Source of the DNA: Thermodesulfobacteriota bacterium
Lineage (GTDB): Bacteria; Desulfobacterota; Desulfobacteria; Desulfobacterales; Desulfosudaceae
Length of the DNA stretch: 64,000 nucleotides
Direction: 5' to 3'
Assembly: GCA_040753795.1 (NCBI GenBank)
Contig: JBFMDX010000009.1
Location: forward strand, 1-64,000
Made by a program: the position numbers and the translations under genes. Positions 43,793 through 53,197 of this stretch are shown here, piece after piece (position 1 is the stretch's first letter; each line of letters starts with the position of its first letter). The notes under the pieces were generated by a model. The model was not told the origin of the DNA and searched no databases. It saw only the letters and a list, made by a program, of their open reading frames with translations.

Positions 43793-46141
43793 TTAAACCG
43801 TGTTGAAGCTCCGGGCGATGATCTCGTCCTTCATCTGCGGGGAAAGATCGTTAAAGTAGGCGGAATAGCCGGAAACGCGCACCAGCAGATAGGGATGAAG
43901 GCCGGGGTTGTCCCTGGCCTCCAGCAGGGTTTTCGGGTCGAGCATGTTGGCCTGGACCTGCATGCCGCCGCGGTCAAAGTAAACCCGCAAAATGCTGCCC
44001 AGGGCGTTTTGCCCGGCCTCGTCCTTCATGTTCATGGCATTAAACTTGATGTTGAAATTGATGCCGTTGGTCACGCGAGTGAAATCCAGACGGTTCATGG
44101 AGTTGACCAGGGCCGTGGGGCCCCGGCGGTCCATGCCGTTTTCCGGGGCCAGGCCCGAGGCAAAGGGTTCTCCCCGGCGCCGGCCGTTGGGCAGGGCACC
44201 CACGAATTTCGCAAAATGAATATGGGTGGTGTTGGAATAGATACCCGCGGTGTAAGGGCCGCCGCGGGTGTTGCTGCCCAGAGCGGTAACGGCCTCGACG
44301 TAATCGTCCAGCACAAACCGCGTCCATTGATCCGCGGCCGGGTCGTCGTTGCCGAACTTCTCCAGGCGACGAAGCGTCACGCGGATCTTATCATCGGTCA
44401 GACCACCGCGCAGTTGCTCTACCAGGGCCGTCAGGGTCATGGATCGGTCGATGAACACGACCTTTTCAAGCGCATAAAGTGAATCACCCACCGTGGTCAT
44501 GCCCACCCCTTGAATCCCGGAAAAATTGTAGACCGCGCCGCCGGCGGTGGAACATTTTCCTTTTTCAAGACAACCGTCGATGAGCAGGCTGGTCAGGGGC
44601 GTGGGATGGAAGGCGGCATGGGCTTTTTCAATGGCCTGGAGGTCGGCCCAGAGTTTGCCCAGCTGGCGCCGGAGCTGGATCCGATAGGCCGCGGTCACGT
44701 CCGCCATCGACTTCATTTGCGAGACCGGCGGCGTTTTGGCGCCGATGCGTTTGCGGGAGCCGAAGCATCGGCCTTCATTCAAGGCCAGTTCCAGGGCCAG
44801 GGGCAGGTTAAGGATGGCGGCGTCGGTGGATCCCAGGGTCTTGGCCTGGGAGGTGGGCTCCACGCACCCGATGGCCACGTAGTTACGGGCGTCGGCCAGG
44901 GAATAGCCGGCCTTGAGCATGGCGTCGATGATCGTTTCATCATTATAGAGGGCAGGCGCACTGCCGTTGCCGGTGGTCACCCGGACGATCCGGTCGAAAA
45001 ATTCCCGGGGCGTGTTTTTGTGAACCCGGATGTGGGAATTGGGCTGGCGCAGGCGCAGCTCGTCCATGAGTTCTAAAAGGATAAAACTCAAGTCGTTGGT
45101 GACGTCTTCGCCATTCTCGTCCAGGCCACCGATGGTGACCACCTGGTAGCTGGTCATGCCGCCCAGGGTCCTGACCAGAATGTCCGGAAACGCCGGCACG
45201 GTTTCGTTGAGCTTGATACAGAAGGCGGCCAGGATTTCCTTGGCCTGGTCACGGGTCAGGCAGCCTGCGGCCAGGTCCTTCTGATAATAGGGAAAGAGAA
45301 TCCGGTCCACCCGGCCCAGGCAGAGGCTTTCGCCCATGCTCTCCTGGAACAGGGCGATATGGGTCAGCAGCATGGACTGGACCGCCTCGAAAAAGGTCCG
45401 GGCGCCGAGACGGGGAACCTGCCGGCAGGCGTTGGCAATGCGCTCCAGGTCGGCTTTACGTCCGGAGTCGGGCTCGGTCCCGGCCTTGCTTGCGGCCAGG
45501 GCCGCGTAGCGGTCGGCCAAGGCGGTCAGGCCGTCGGCGGCGATCCCGGCGGCCCGGTAGAAATCCCGCTGCGCCTGCGCGGTTGCCTTTTCCTGAACCG
45601 CCTGCAGGTCTTTTATGTATCCTTCCAGACCGACGGCCAGTAACTTTTCATGGTTCGGCGTCAGATGGGAGATGCCGCCGGTCTCATAGATCTGATACTG
45701 ATCGGCCTTCATCTGGCCCCGTAGAAACGCCAGCCGCTTTCCGGCACCGTCAAAGGCCTGCCAGGGGATACACCGGGTCACCCAGAAAGGAATGATGGCG
45801 AAAAGCTTCCAGCGGTCGGCGGGCGTGCTTTCCAGGGGGTTGACCGGCCGCCGGTGAAACCGAAAAATCTCCGCCAGCGCGCTTAAGCCGTGAGACTCGG
45901 GATAGATGATGCCGCCCACGCGACGGGAGGTGTAGTTGCCGGCCAGGATTTCATCCGGGAAGATGGCAATACTTTTGTTTTCCAGCACGTGGCGCACGGC
46001 CCCGGCGATCTGAACGGCCATGGGGTCGGTCCGAACGGCTTTTTCCTTAAAATATTCCGTCCAGAGCAGGGCCCGCTCCGGGCAGACGCCCGGCACGGCG
46101 GATTGCACTGCTTCCTTTAAACGTTGGATACGATTGCTCAT
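43793..46141 (-). CDS. Glycyl radical enzyme (PFL2/dehydratase-type)
   Basis: A 782-residue glycyl radical enzyme. The radical loop RVSGYSAYF is at 755-763 with Gly758. The thiyl-radical site is GCVEP with Cys426 and Glu428, the Cys-x-Glu arrangement of dehydratases and C-N, C-S and C-O lyases (glycerol or propanediol dehydratase, choline lyase, isethionate lyase), not the Cys-Cys of pyruvate formate-lyase. An N-terminal NYTSRRVGGIIYPE segment is typical of PflD-like members. The substrate cannot be named. No activating radical SAM enzyme of this type lies in the window. It heads a probable operon with the HD-domain gene and has a strong promoter with a palindromic site. Confidence 0.92.
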   Translation of the reverse strand: MSNRIQRLKEAVQSAVPGVCPERALLWTEYFKEKAVRTDPMAVQIAGAVRHVLENKSIAIFPDEILAGNYTSRRVGGIIYPESHGLSALAEIFRFHRRPVNPLESTPADRWKLFAIIPFWVTRCIPWQAFDGAGKRLAFLRGQMKADQYQIYETGGISHLTPNHEKLLAVGLEGYIKDLQAVQEKATAQAQRDFYRAAGIAADGLTALADRYAALAASKAGTEPDSGRKADLERIANACRQVPRLGARTFFEAVQSMLLTHIALFQESMGESLCLGRVDRILFPYYQKDLAAGCLTRDQAKEILAAFCIKLNETVPAFPDILVRTLGGMTSYQVVTIGGLDENGEDVTNDLSFILLELMDELRLRQPNSHIRVHKNTPREFFDRIVRVTTGNGSAPALYNDETIIDAMLKAGYSLADARNYVAIGCVEPTSQAKTLGSTDAAILNLPLALELALNEGRCFGSRKRIGAKTPPVSQMKSMADVTAAYRIQLRRQLGKLWADLQAIEKAHAAFHPTPLTSLLIDGCLEKGKCSTAGGAVYNFSGIQGVGMTTVGDSLYALEKVVFIDRSMTLTALVEQLRGGLTDDKIRVTLRRLEKFGNDDPAADQWTRFVLDDYVEAVTALGSNTRGGPYTAGIYSNTTHIHFAKFVGALPNGRRRGEPFASGLAPENGMDRRGPTALVNSMNRLDFTRVTNGINFNIKFNAMNMKDEAGQNALGSILRVYFDRGGMQVQANMLDPKTLLEARDNPGLHPYLLVRVSGYSAYFNDLSPQMKDEIIARSFNTV

Positions 46142-46246
46142 GGGTTTGTTCCTTGAATCATGGCGAAGGGAAAAATCTTGTGTAAAGGCTGGGCCTGTTG
46201 CTTGATTAAAGTGTTGCTCGTCTTTGCGCTTGTTTATTTAATTCTA

Positions 46247-46274
46247 TTATTATCATAACAATGATAAGAGTCAA
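46247..46274 (-). promoter_or_regulatory. Promoter and palindromic operator of the glycyl radical enzyme gene
   Basis: On the minus strand TTGACT (46274-46269) is followed by 16 bases and TAATAA (46252-46247). A perfect palindrome, TTATCAT (46250-46256), four bases, ATGATAA (46261-46267), covers the spacer and edges the -10 box, an ideal repressor site. The start codon is 106 bases downstream. The AT-rich region also separates this gene from the divergent MtfA-type peptidase. Confidence 0.6.
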
Positions 46275-46336
46275 TCTTATGGGGCTGCTGAAGTGTGTAA
46301 TTTGCCCCGGATTTTTTATTTTCTTCAGGAACGTCC

Positions 46337-47173
46337 ATGCTGCCATGGTTCACCCGTCACCGCCGGAAGAAACTGACAGCGGCGGCGTTTCCCGCCGCCT
46401 GGGAGGAGATCGTCCGGCGCAATGTCGCTCACTACTGCCTGCTCGATGAAAACGACCGCGCCCGGCTGCGTGCCCTGATCCAGGTCTTCATTGCCGAGAA
46501 ATACTGGGAAGGGGCCGGCGGCCTGGTCCTGACCGACGAGATCCGGGTAACCATATCCGCCCAGGCCTGCCTGCTGCTTCTGGGCCTGGAGCACAACTAT
46601 TACCGGAACGTGATGACCATCATCGTCTACCCATCGACGGTAATCGCGCCCCCGAGGCAACCCGGCGTCTTTGAGGTCGTCCAGGCGCCGATCGAACCCG
46701 GCCAGCCGATTGTCGGGCAGGCCTTCCGGCAGGGGCCGGTCATCATCATCTGGAACGCGGCCCTGCGGGGAGGGCGCCATCCCGAACGGGGCCATAACGT
46801 CGTCTATCACGAGTTCGCCCACAAGCTGGACATGCTCGACGGCGCCGCCGACGGCACGCCACCCCTGCGGGACCGGGCCGAATACCGGGACTGGGTAACC
46901 ACCTGCTCGACGGAATATCTGCGGCTCAGACACGACGCCGAACAAGGACGAATCTCCTTTCTTGACGCTTACGGCGCTGCCAGTGAAGCTGAATTTTTTG
47001 CCGTGGCCACGGAGCAGTTTTTCGATCAGCCCCGGCAGATGGTCAACCAGGCGCCGGAACTTTACCGGGTACTCAAGGCGTATTACCACCAGGATCCGGT
47101 ATCGCGGCTGGAGCGAAACACCTGCGCCGGGGAAAACGTGAACGGTGATGCGGGCGGTACGGGACACCAGTAA
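46337..47173 (+). CDS. MtfA-like M90 family zinc peptidase
   Basis: A 278-residue protein with the gluzincin-like motif His158-Glu-Phe-Ala-His162 (VVYHEFAHKLDMLDG), and the downstream acidic ligand in EAEFFAVATEQFFDQP. The flanking RDRAEYRDW and EFFAVATEQFFDQP order matches MtfA (M90), known from Escherichia coli as a peptidase and regulator of the Mlc repressor. The N-terminal basic leader is cytoplasmic. No Mlc or glucose phosphotransferase genes are in the window. The ATG at 46337 has AGGAACG as a weak ribosome site. Confidence 0.87.
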   Translation: MLPWFTRHRRKKLTAAAFPAAWEEIVRRNVAHYCLLDENDRARLRALIQVFIAEKYWEGAGGLVLTDEIRVTISAQACLLLLGLEHNYYRNVMTIIVYPSTVIAPPRQPGVFEVVQAPIEPGQPIVGQAFRQGPVIIIWNAALRGGRHPERGHNVVYHEFAHKLDMLDGAADGTPPLRDRAEYRDWVTTCSTEYLRLRHDAEQGRISFLDAYGAASEAEFFAVATEQFFDQPRQMVNQAPELYRVLKAYYHQDPVSRLERNTCAGENVNGDAGGTGHQ

Positions 47174-47273
47174 CCGCGGAGAAACCCTTGAGATGGGTTG
47201 ATCCGGTTCCACCGACTCTGGGCCGTATTCCGGGGAAAACCGGCGAGATGATCTTCGCGCGCTTTATGAATCA

Positions 47274-47301
47274 TTGACAATATGTTAAAAAGACTTAATT
47301 T
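47274..47301 (+). promoter_or_regulatory. Promoter of the copper cluster
   Basis: TTGACA (47274-47279), 16 bases, TAATTT (47296-47301), in a strongly AT-rich stretch, about 90 bases before the microprotein start at 47391. No CueR- or CopY-type palindrome was obvious in the spacer. Confidence 0.5.
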
Positions 47302-47390
47302 ATTTATATATTACAACCTGTCATGCAACTCGTTTGGGCCGGATTCCCGCATGATATTATTTCCAGATTATCATCAGGGAGCGACAAACC

Positions 47391-47480
47391 ATGAAAGAAC
47401 TGATCATCGTATTTGCCATTGTGGCCGTGTATCTGCTCCTGCAGATCGTAATTCTGCCCCGGCTGGGGATTTCCACCTGA
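47391..47480 (+). CDS. 29-residue membrane microprotein of the copper cluster
   Basis: A small gene that ordinary length cut-offs miss. The ATG is preceded by AGGGAG with good spacing and encodes MKELIIVFAIVAVYLLLQI followed by VILPRLGIST and a stop. The first 23 residues are a single membrane span with an acidic-then-basic N-terminus, ending in a Pro-Arg-Leu-Gly motif. It sits between the promoter and the HMA-domain gene, upstream of the CopA ATPase, so a role in copper export or in stabilising the pump is inferred. Similar short proteins appear, from memory, near metal ATPases in related bacteria. Confidence 0.7.
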   Translation: MKELIIVFAIVAVYLLLQIVILPRLGIST

Positions 47481-47563
47481 ATGCGCCCTGCCTGTCAGTT
47501 GACAGACCAGAAAAGCGATCCACGGAAAGATGAACCGAAACAAATTACTAAATGAGGCAGCCG

Positions 47564-47767
47564 ATGGAAAAAGAGACCTTTTCCATACCCCGCATCACCT
47601 GCGGGCACTGTGTCATGACCATTAAGAATGAACTGATGGAAATGGCCGGCGTCAAGCAGGTGAAGGGTGATCCGGACGCAAAGACTATTACCGTCCAGTG
47701 GGAAGCCCCGGCCACCCGTCAGGCGATTCTCAATCTTCTTGCCGAAATCAACTACCCGGCCGCCTGA
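47564..47767 (+). CDS. HMA-domain heavy-metal chaperone (CopZ-like)
   Basis: A 67-residue ferredoxin-fold metal-binding protein. The metal motif is [10 protein letters not shown] (CxxC), slightly unlike the usual GMTCxxC, with Gly replaced by Ile and Thr retained. GAGG upstream at 47555-47558 fits the ATG at 47564 rather than the one at 47552. It would pass Cu(I) to the CopA pump encoded 46 bases downstream. Confidence 0.88.
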   Translation: MEKETFSIPRITCGHCVMTIKNELMEMAGVKQVKGDPDAKTITVQWEAPATRQAILNLLAEINYPAA

Positions 47768-47813
47768 CGCCGGTATCCGCCGGACTTCGCCCTGGAAAGA
47801 AAGGCCGGCCGCC

Positions 47814-50072
47814 ATGACCGAAAAGCGCGTAACCCTGGCCGTTACCGGCATGACCTGCGCCAACTGCGCCGCCAACATTGAGCGGGCCCTGAACAAAAAA
47901 ACCCCGGGCGTGGTCAATGCCGCGGTCAATTTTGCCGCCGAGCGGGTCAGTGTCGCTTATGACCCGTCGGTCCTGTCCGAGGAAGGCATTGTCGCGGCCA
48001 TAAAAAAAGCCGGTTACGGCGCCCTGCCCATCGACACATCCGCGGCGGAAGGTGACCGCGAAGCCGCCGCCCGCCGGTCGGAAATCACCAACCAGACCCG
48101 AAAATTTTTAATCGGCGCCCTGTTCGCCCTGCCCCTGTTCCTGCTCAGCATGGGGCGGGATTTCGGGATCCTGGGCGCCTGGAGCCACGCGCCTTTAGTC
48201 AACTGGCTTTTTCTGGCCCTGGCCACGCCGGTCCAATTTTATACCGGATTCGATTTTTATACCGGCGGCTGGAACAGCTTGAGAAACAGAAGCGCCAACA
48301 TGGACGTGCTGGTGGCCATGGGTTCGTCCGTGGCTTATGGCTATTCCCTGGCGATCCTGCTTGTCCCGTCTCTCGGCCATCATGTCTATTTTGAGACATC
48401 GGCCGTCATCATCACCCTGATCAGGCTGGGCAAACTCCTGGAATCCCGGACCAAGGGACAAACCGGCAGCGCCATCCGCAAGCTGGCCGGTCTGCGGCCG
48501 AAAACCGCCGCCATCATCAGAGACGGGGTTGAAACGATGATGCCGCTGGCGGAGGTGATGATCAATGACATGGTAGTCGTCCGGCCGGGGGAACGGATCC
48601 CGGTGGATGGCGTCATTTCCAGGGGACGTTCGGCCGTTGACGAGTCCATGCTGACCGGCGAGCCGGTGCCGGTGGACAAGGAACCGGGCGACCGGGTGAC
48701 CGGCGGCACCGTCAACGGCCAGGGACTGCTGACGGTGACGGCCACGGCCGTGGGCGCCGAAACGGTCCTGTCCCAGATCATCCGCATGGTTCAGGAAGCC
48801 CAGGGCGGCAAGGCCCCCATTCAGGCCCTGGCCGACCGGGTGGCGGCGGTTTTCGTACCGGCCGTCATTCTCATCGCGATGATTACGTTTACCGCCTGGT
48901 GGGCGGCAACCGGCGATCCGGTGGCGGCCATGGTCCGGCTGGTGGCGGTGCTGGTCATCGCCTGCCCCTGCGCCCTGGGCCTGGCTACGCCTACGGCCAT
49001 AATGGCCGGCACGGGCCGGGCCGCGGAAAACGGGGTTCTGTTCCGGGGGGGAGAAAGCATGGAGGCGCTTTCCCGGGTCGATACGATTGTTTTTGACAAA
49101 ACCGGCACCCTCACCGAAGGACGTCCGTCGGTGGCGGATATCTTCCCTCATGCCGCTAACTGCTCTGGCGCCGATGAACTGCTGCGGATGGCGGCGTCCG
49201 CGGAAAAAGGGTCGGAACATCCGATCGGACGGGCCGTGGTCAGCGAAGCCGTCAACCGCTCCCTGGCTTTAACCGATCCGGAGGAATTCGCGGCCGTCAG
49301 CGGCATGGGGGTGACGGCCAGAGTGGCGGACCACAAGGTCATGGCCGGACGCCTGCCCTGGTTTTCGGATCAGGGACTGGATGGTTCCCCGCTTTCGCAA
49401 ACCGCCGCCCGTTTTCAGGCCCAGGGCAAAACCGTTCTGGCCGTGTTTGTGGACGGCCTGCCCTGGGGGCTGATCAGCGTCGCGGACAGAATCAAACCCG
49501 AAGCCCCGAAGGTCGTCGCCAAACTCAAGGCTTACGGACTGAAGGTGGCCATGCTGACCGGCGACAACCCTCAGACCGCCGGGCAGATAGCAATGGCTGC
49601 GGGCATCGACCGGGTCCTGGCCGACATCCGGCCTGAAGAAAAAGCCGGCGAAATCCAGCGGCTGCGGCAGGAGGGAGCAAAAACAGCCATGGTCGGCGAC
49701 GGCATCAATGACGCTCCGGCCCTGGCCCATGCGGACGCGGGCATCGCCATCGGCACCGGCACGGACGTGGCCATGGAGGCGGCCGACGTGATTCTATCCG
49801 GCGGCAGCCTGGAAGGCGTTCTCCGGGCCCTGGCCCTCAGCCGGGAGACCATGACCACCATCCGGCAGAACCTGTTCTGGGCTTTCGGTTATAACGTTGT
49901 GCTGATCCCGGTGGCGGCCGGGGCGCTTTACCCCCTGGCCATGGCGCCGGACTTCCTGCGGCACCTGCATCCCATCATGGCGGCCCTGGCCATGGCCGCC
50001 AGCAGCCTGTTTGTGGTCGGAAACAGTTTGCGGCTATATAGAAAAAGGCGGGTTGCGTCCAATGCGTTATAA
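47814..50072 (+). CDS. copA: Copper-translocating P1B-type ATPase
   Basis: A 752-residue Cu(I) exporter. One N-terminal HMA domain (GMTCANC, Cys15 and Cys18) is followed by eight membrane spans, the ion-site CPC ([12 protein letters not shown]), the phosphorylation motif DKTGTLTEG, the actuator TGEPVPVDK and the hinge [14 protein letters not shown]. The Cu(I)-type residues in the last spans, Tyr-Asn (GYNVVLIP) and Met-x2-Ser-Ser (AMAASSL), support copper or silver rather than zinc. The start at 47814 gives the canonical N-terminus. It is the last gene of the copper cluster. Confidence 0.95.
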   Translation: MTEKRVTLAVTGMTCANCAANIERALNKKTPGVVNAAVNFAAERVSVAYDPSVLSEEGIVAAIKKAGYGALPIDTSAAEGDREAAARRSEITNQTRKFLIGALFALPLFLLSMGRDFGILGAWSHAPLVNWLFLALATPVQFYTGFDFYTGGWNSLRNRSANMDVLVAMGSSVAYGYSLAILLVPSLGHHVYFETSAVIITLIRLGKLLESRTKGQTGSAIRKLAGLRPKTAAIIRDGVETMMPLAEVMINDMVVVRPGERIPVDGVISRGRSAVDESMLTGEPVPVDKEPGDRVTGGTVNGQGLLTVTATAVGAETVLSQIIRMVQEAQGGKAPIQALADRVAAVFVPAVILIAMITFTAWWAATGDPVAAMVRLVAVLVIACPCALGLATPTAIMAGTGRAAENGVLFRGGESMEALSRVDTIVFDKTGTLTEGRPSVADIFPHAANCSGADELLRMAASAEKGSEHPIGRAVVSEAVNRSLALTDPEEFAAVSGMGVTARVADHKVMAGRLPWFSDQGLDGSPLSQTAARFQAQGKTVLAVFVDGLPWGLISVADRIKPEAPKVVAKLKAYGLKVAMLTGDNPQTAGQIAMAAGIDRVLADIRPEEKAGEIQRLRQEGAKTAMVGDGINDAPALAHADAGIAIGTGTDVAMEAADVILSGGSLEGVLRALALSRETMTTIRQNLFWAFGYNVVLIPVAAGALYPLAMAPDFLRHLHPIMAALAMAASSLFVVGNSLRLYRKRRVASNAL

Positions 50073-50118
50073 AAAATAGAACCGATTCGATTGGACCGGT
50101 TGCAATATAATATTTTAA

Positions 50119-50149
50119 GTGGTTAAGTGTTACGTGTTACGTGGTTAAG
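50119..50149. repeat. Short direct repeats
   Basis: GTGGTTAAG occurs at 50119-50127 and 50141-50149, and between them GTGTTAC is repeated in tandem at 50127-50133 and 50134-50140. The block lies between the copA stop and the nitronate monooxygenase gene. It may be a remnant of a dispersed element or a regulatory site; nothing more can be said. Confidence 0.3.
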
Positions 50150-50209
50150 GGCCAAACGGATACGGATTGAAAGACGTTTTCGCTCAATTCATTATTTAAG
50201 GAAAAAAGG

Positions 50210-51358
50210 ATGGCCAGACGAATCCTGCGCACCCCCCTGTGTGACCTGCTGAATATTGAATACCCGATTATCAGCGCCGGCATGGGCCCGACCCTGATCG
50301 GCGAACCCAACGGCGCGCCGGTGGAACTGGTGGTGGCAGTTTCCGAGGCCGGCGGCCTGGGTGTCCTGGGCGGCGCCGGCTTCACCCTGGATCAACTGCG
50401 GGCCGCCATCCGCGACATCCGCTCCAGAACCAACAAGCCCTTTGGCGTGGACCTGCTCCTGCCCAAAAACCTGCCCGGCGCGGGCATGGCCGGCGGCGGC
50501 TCACTTTCCCTGGCCCAGGTGATTGACATGCTGCCCCCGGAGCACCTCAAGTGGTACCGAAAAATCGCCGATGAGATGGGTTTCCCGCCTTTAGACGACA
50601 TCAAGGTGCCCACGGACACCGCCACCATGAACCCCCAGGCGGCCGTGGCCATATGTATCGAGGAAAAAGTCCCCCTGTTTGCCGCCGGCCTGGGCGACCC
50701 CGGGTTCATGGTCAAGGAGGCCCACGCCGCCGGCATGAAGGTCCTGGGCGTGGTGGGCAACGCCAAGAACGCCGGCCGCATCGCCCGCTCGGGGGTTGAC
50801 CTGGTGGTGGCTCAGGGACATGAAGGCGGCGGTCACACCGGCCGGGTAGGAACCATGGCCCTGCTGCCCCAGGCCATTGACGCGGCCTACCCGGTACCGG
50901 TGCTGGCCGCGGGCGGGATCGGCGACGGCCGGGGGCTGGCCGCGGCCCTGGCCATGGGCTGCATCGGCGTCTGGGTCGGCACGCGCTTTCTGGCCACTGA
51001 CGAAGGCGGCGCCATGGCCCTGTGCAAGCAACGCATCCTTTCGTCGACCGACGAGGACACCCGGGTCAGCAAGCTGTTCACGGGCAAAACCTCCCGGGCC
51101 AACGTCACCCGCTTCCACGAACTCTGGGACGCTTCCGGCCTGCCAACCCTGCCCTTTCCCTTCCAGGTGCTGCTGGCCTCGGCCCTGCTGGCGGGATTCA
51201 TCCGCTCCGGTCACGATGACTGCGTCAGCGGCTTTGCCGGCCAGGTATCCGGGCTGATCCATGACATCAAACCCGCTGCCCGGGTCGTAGAAGAAATGGT
51301 GGAGCAGGCTGCGGATATCATAGCCCGGAGACTGCCGGAAACAGTGACGGTCCGGTAA
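50210..51358 (+). CDS. Nitronate monooxygenase family protein
   Basis: A 382-residue FMN-binding TIM-barrel protein of the 2-nitropropane dioxygenase/nitronate monooxygenase family, also close to enoyl-ACP reductase FabK-type enzymes. Landmarks are YPIISAGMGP near the start, the catalytic-region VAQGHEGGGHTGRVGTMALLPQ, VPVLAAGGIGDGRG and MGCIGVWVGTRFLATDEGG (phosphate of FMN). The oxygenase reaction is unlikely in an anaerobe, so an FMN-dependent reductase or isomerase role is plausible. It is monocistronic by spacing. Confidence 0.88.
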   Translation: MARRILRTPLCDLLNIEYPIISAGMGPTLIGEPNGAPVELVVAVSEAGGLGVLGGAGFTLDQLRAAIRDIRSRTNKPFGVDLLLPKNLPGAGMAGGGSLSLAQVIDMLPPEHLKWYRKIADEMGFPPLDDIKVPTDTATMNPQAAVAICIEEKVPLFAAGLGDPGFMVKEAHAAGMKVLGVVGNAKNAGRIARSGVDLVVAQGHEGGGHTGRVGTMALLPQAIDAAYPVPVLAAGGIGDGRGLAAALAMGCIGVWVGTRFLATDEGGAMALCKQRILSSTDEDTRVSKLFTGKTSRANVTRFHELWDASGLPTLPFPFQVLLASALLAGFIRSGHDDCVSGFAGQVSGLIHDIKPAARVVEEMVEQAADIIARRLPETVTVR

Positions 51359-51425
51359 CGTCTTTGCTGCCCGCCAGCCGGGCTCTAAGGCCGTGCGATC
51401 GCGCCCAACCCCATTACGAAACTGC

Positions 51426-51454
51426 TTGAAACAAATAATAAAATAATTTATACT
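51426..51454 (+). promoter_or_regulatory. Promoter upstream of the small hypothetical gene
   Basis: TTGAAA (51426-51431), 17-base AT-rich spacer, TATACT (51449-51454), a near-consensus -10. The ribosome site AAGGAGAG and the ATG at 51502 follow about 45 bases downstream. Confidence 0.65.
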
Positions 51455-51501
51455 GATTTTTCTTATACGGTACGGATCAATCTACAAGGAGAGATGTTTG
51501 G

Positions 51502-51825
51502 ATGAACCTGCAGCAATTCTGGTTGAAATATTATCCGGAAAACGGTCAGCAGATCTACATGGCTTCCAAAAACGGGCACCCTTACATGTGGATGCGCAAA
51601 ACCGCCGAATGGGTTTATCTGGCTGATGCCAACGGCGATTTTCGGGCGGCCAAGGCGAACGAAAGTCTGTTTAAAGTGATGGCCGAATGGCTGAACGCCA
51701 TCAAGGCCGGACAGGATCGGATCGACGATTTAAAACATGATATCGTTAAAGAAAACATCATGTTCGATGCCGTTCGGGGACGCTGGTCATACACCGGCGC
51801 ACCGGACCCGGAAAACGGTCGCTGA
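51502..51825 (+). CDS. Hypothetical protein
   Basis: A 107-residue protein without a signal peptide or membrane span, rich in aromatic residues in the first half (FWLKYYPENGQQIYMASK, then YMWMRKTAEWVYLADANG) and helical in the second (DDLKHDIVKENIMFDAVRG). The ribosome site AAGGAGAG and the strong promoter argue it is real. No family is recognised. It is followed after 68 bases by the DHH-CBS gene and may be co-transcribed. Confidence 0.7.
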   Translation: MNLQQFWLKYYPENGQQIYMASKNGHPYMWMRKTAEWVYLADANGDFRAAKANESLFKVMAEWLNAIKAGQDRIDDLKHDIVKENIMFDAVRGRWSYTGAPDPENGR

Positions 51826-51893
51826 GCCGAACGCCGATCACGCCGCTGTTTTCTTCCCTTTAAACCCCGCACCCCTGAATCACTTTCTTCTCT

Positions 51894-53192
51894 ATGGATG
51901 TCATCACCACTCACAACACCAGCGACTTTGACGCCGTCGCCTCATTGATCGCGGCCGGGGTTCACTACCCGGGTGCCATGATGGTGATTCCCACCCGGAT
52001 CAACGCCAATGTCCAGGCATTCCTCTCCCTGCATAAGGATGTGTTTAAGGTCAGCGCGCCCGGCGACATGGACCCGGAGGCGGTCACCCGCCTGATTGTC
52101 GTGGACACCAACCAGTGGAAACGGCTGGACCGCATGAACAGCCTGGCCAAAAAAAAAGATCTGGAGGTTCACGTCTGGGATCATCACGCCGTCGCCTCCG
52201 ACATTACCGCCAGTATGGTCGTTCAGGAGTCCGTGGGCGCCTGCACCACCCTGTTCGCTGAACGGTTTGAATCCGGCGGCGTCGAACTGACGCCCATCCA
52301 GGCCACTCTTTTTCTGGCCGGAATATACGAGGACACGGGTAACCTGTCTTTCCCGTCCACCACGGTCCGGGACGCCCGGGCCGTGGCCTATCTGCTGGAC
52401 AACAAGGCCGATCTGAACGTTTTGGGAAATTTTTTGCGTCCGGTTTACGGCGTTCGCCAGAAAGAAGTCCTCTTTGAGATGCTCCGGCACGCGGAACGGA
52501 TCAATATCGACGGACACCGCATCAGTATCTGTGAAATGGATCTGAAAGGGCATACCCAGGGGCTGTCGCTGGTGGTGCATATGTACCGGGACATCCTCAA
52601 CGTGGATGCCGCCTTCGGCATATTCAACGATCCGGAAAAAAAGCGCTGCGTCGTCATCGCCAGAAGCGGCGTGGACGCTTTGGACGTGGGCAAGATCATG
52701 CGGATCATGGGCGGCGGCGGGCACCCGGCGGCGGCCTCGGCCATGTTAAAGGACGTCGGCACCGGGGGCGTCAAGCAGTGGATCCTGGAGCTGATCCGGG
52801 ACAATCAGCGGTCATCCATCCACATCGGTGATCTCATGTCCTTTCCGGTAAAAACCATCGAGGCTTCGGCCACCATGAAAGAAGCGGCCGCCCTTTTAAA
52901 AAAGGAAAAAGTGTCGGGCATGCCGGTGCTGGAGGGCGAAGACCTGGTGGGTATCATTTCCATCCGGGACGTCAACAAGATCAAAAAAAACTCTCAGTGG
53001 CAGGCCCCGGTCAAATCGTTCATGGCCACCAGCATTATCACCGCCCCGCCGGAAATGACGGTTCCCAAGGCGGCCCGGCTGCTGGTCAAACATGACGTGG
53101 GCCGGCTGCCGGTCATCAAAAACAATAAACTGATCGGCATTTTCACCCGCTCGGATGCCATGCTGTACTACTATGATCAAATGCCGGAATAA
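51894..53192 (+). CDS. DHH/DHHA1 phosphoesterase with tandem CBS domains
   Basis: A 432-residue protein. The DHH domain (about 1-155) has THNTSDFDAVAS, LIVVDTN and the DHH box WDHHAV; DHHA1 (about 220-300) has GGGGHPAAASAML, an RNA or nucleotide-binding loop. Two CBS domains (about 305-360 and 375-430) follow. The same module usually forms the N-terminal half of about 880-residue deltaproteobacterial CCA-adding-enzyme fusions, but the polymerase half is absent: TAA at 53190 ends the frame and the next gene converges. It is probably a free-standing phosphoesterase regulated by adenine nucleotides. Confidence 0.87.
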   Translation: MDVITTHNTSDFDAVASLIAAGVHYPGAMMVIPTRINANVQAFLSLHKDVFKVSAPGDMDPEAVTRLIVVDTNQWKRLDRMNSLAKKKDLEVHVWDHHAVASDITASMVVQESVGACTTLFAERFESGGVELTPIQATLFLAGIYEDTGNLSFPSTTVRDARAVAYLLDNKADLNVLGNFLRPVYGVRQKEVLFEMLRHAERINIDGHRISICEMDLKGHTQGLSLVVHMYRDILNVDAAFGIFNDPEKKRCVVIARSGVDALDVGKIMRIMGGGGHPAAASAMLKDVGTGGVKQWILELIRDNQRSSIHIGDLMSFPVKTIEASATMKEAAALLKKEKVSGMPVLEGEDLVGIISIRDVNKIKKNSQWQAPVKSFMATSIITAPPEMTVPKAARLLVKHDVGRLPVIKNNKLIGIFTRSDAMLYYYDQMPE

Positions 53193-53197
53193 TCTCG

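Noticed and set aside
50119-50149. Transposon end or attachment site downstream of copA
   Set aside because: The repeats are only seven to nine bases long, and there is no transposase, integrase or target duplication nearby.
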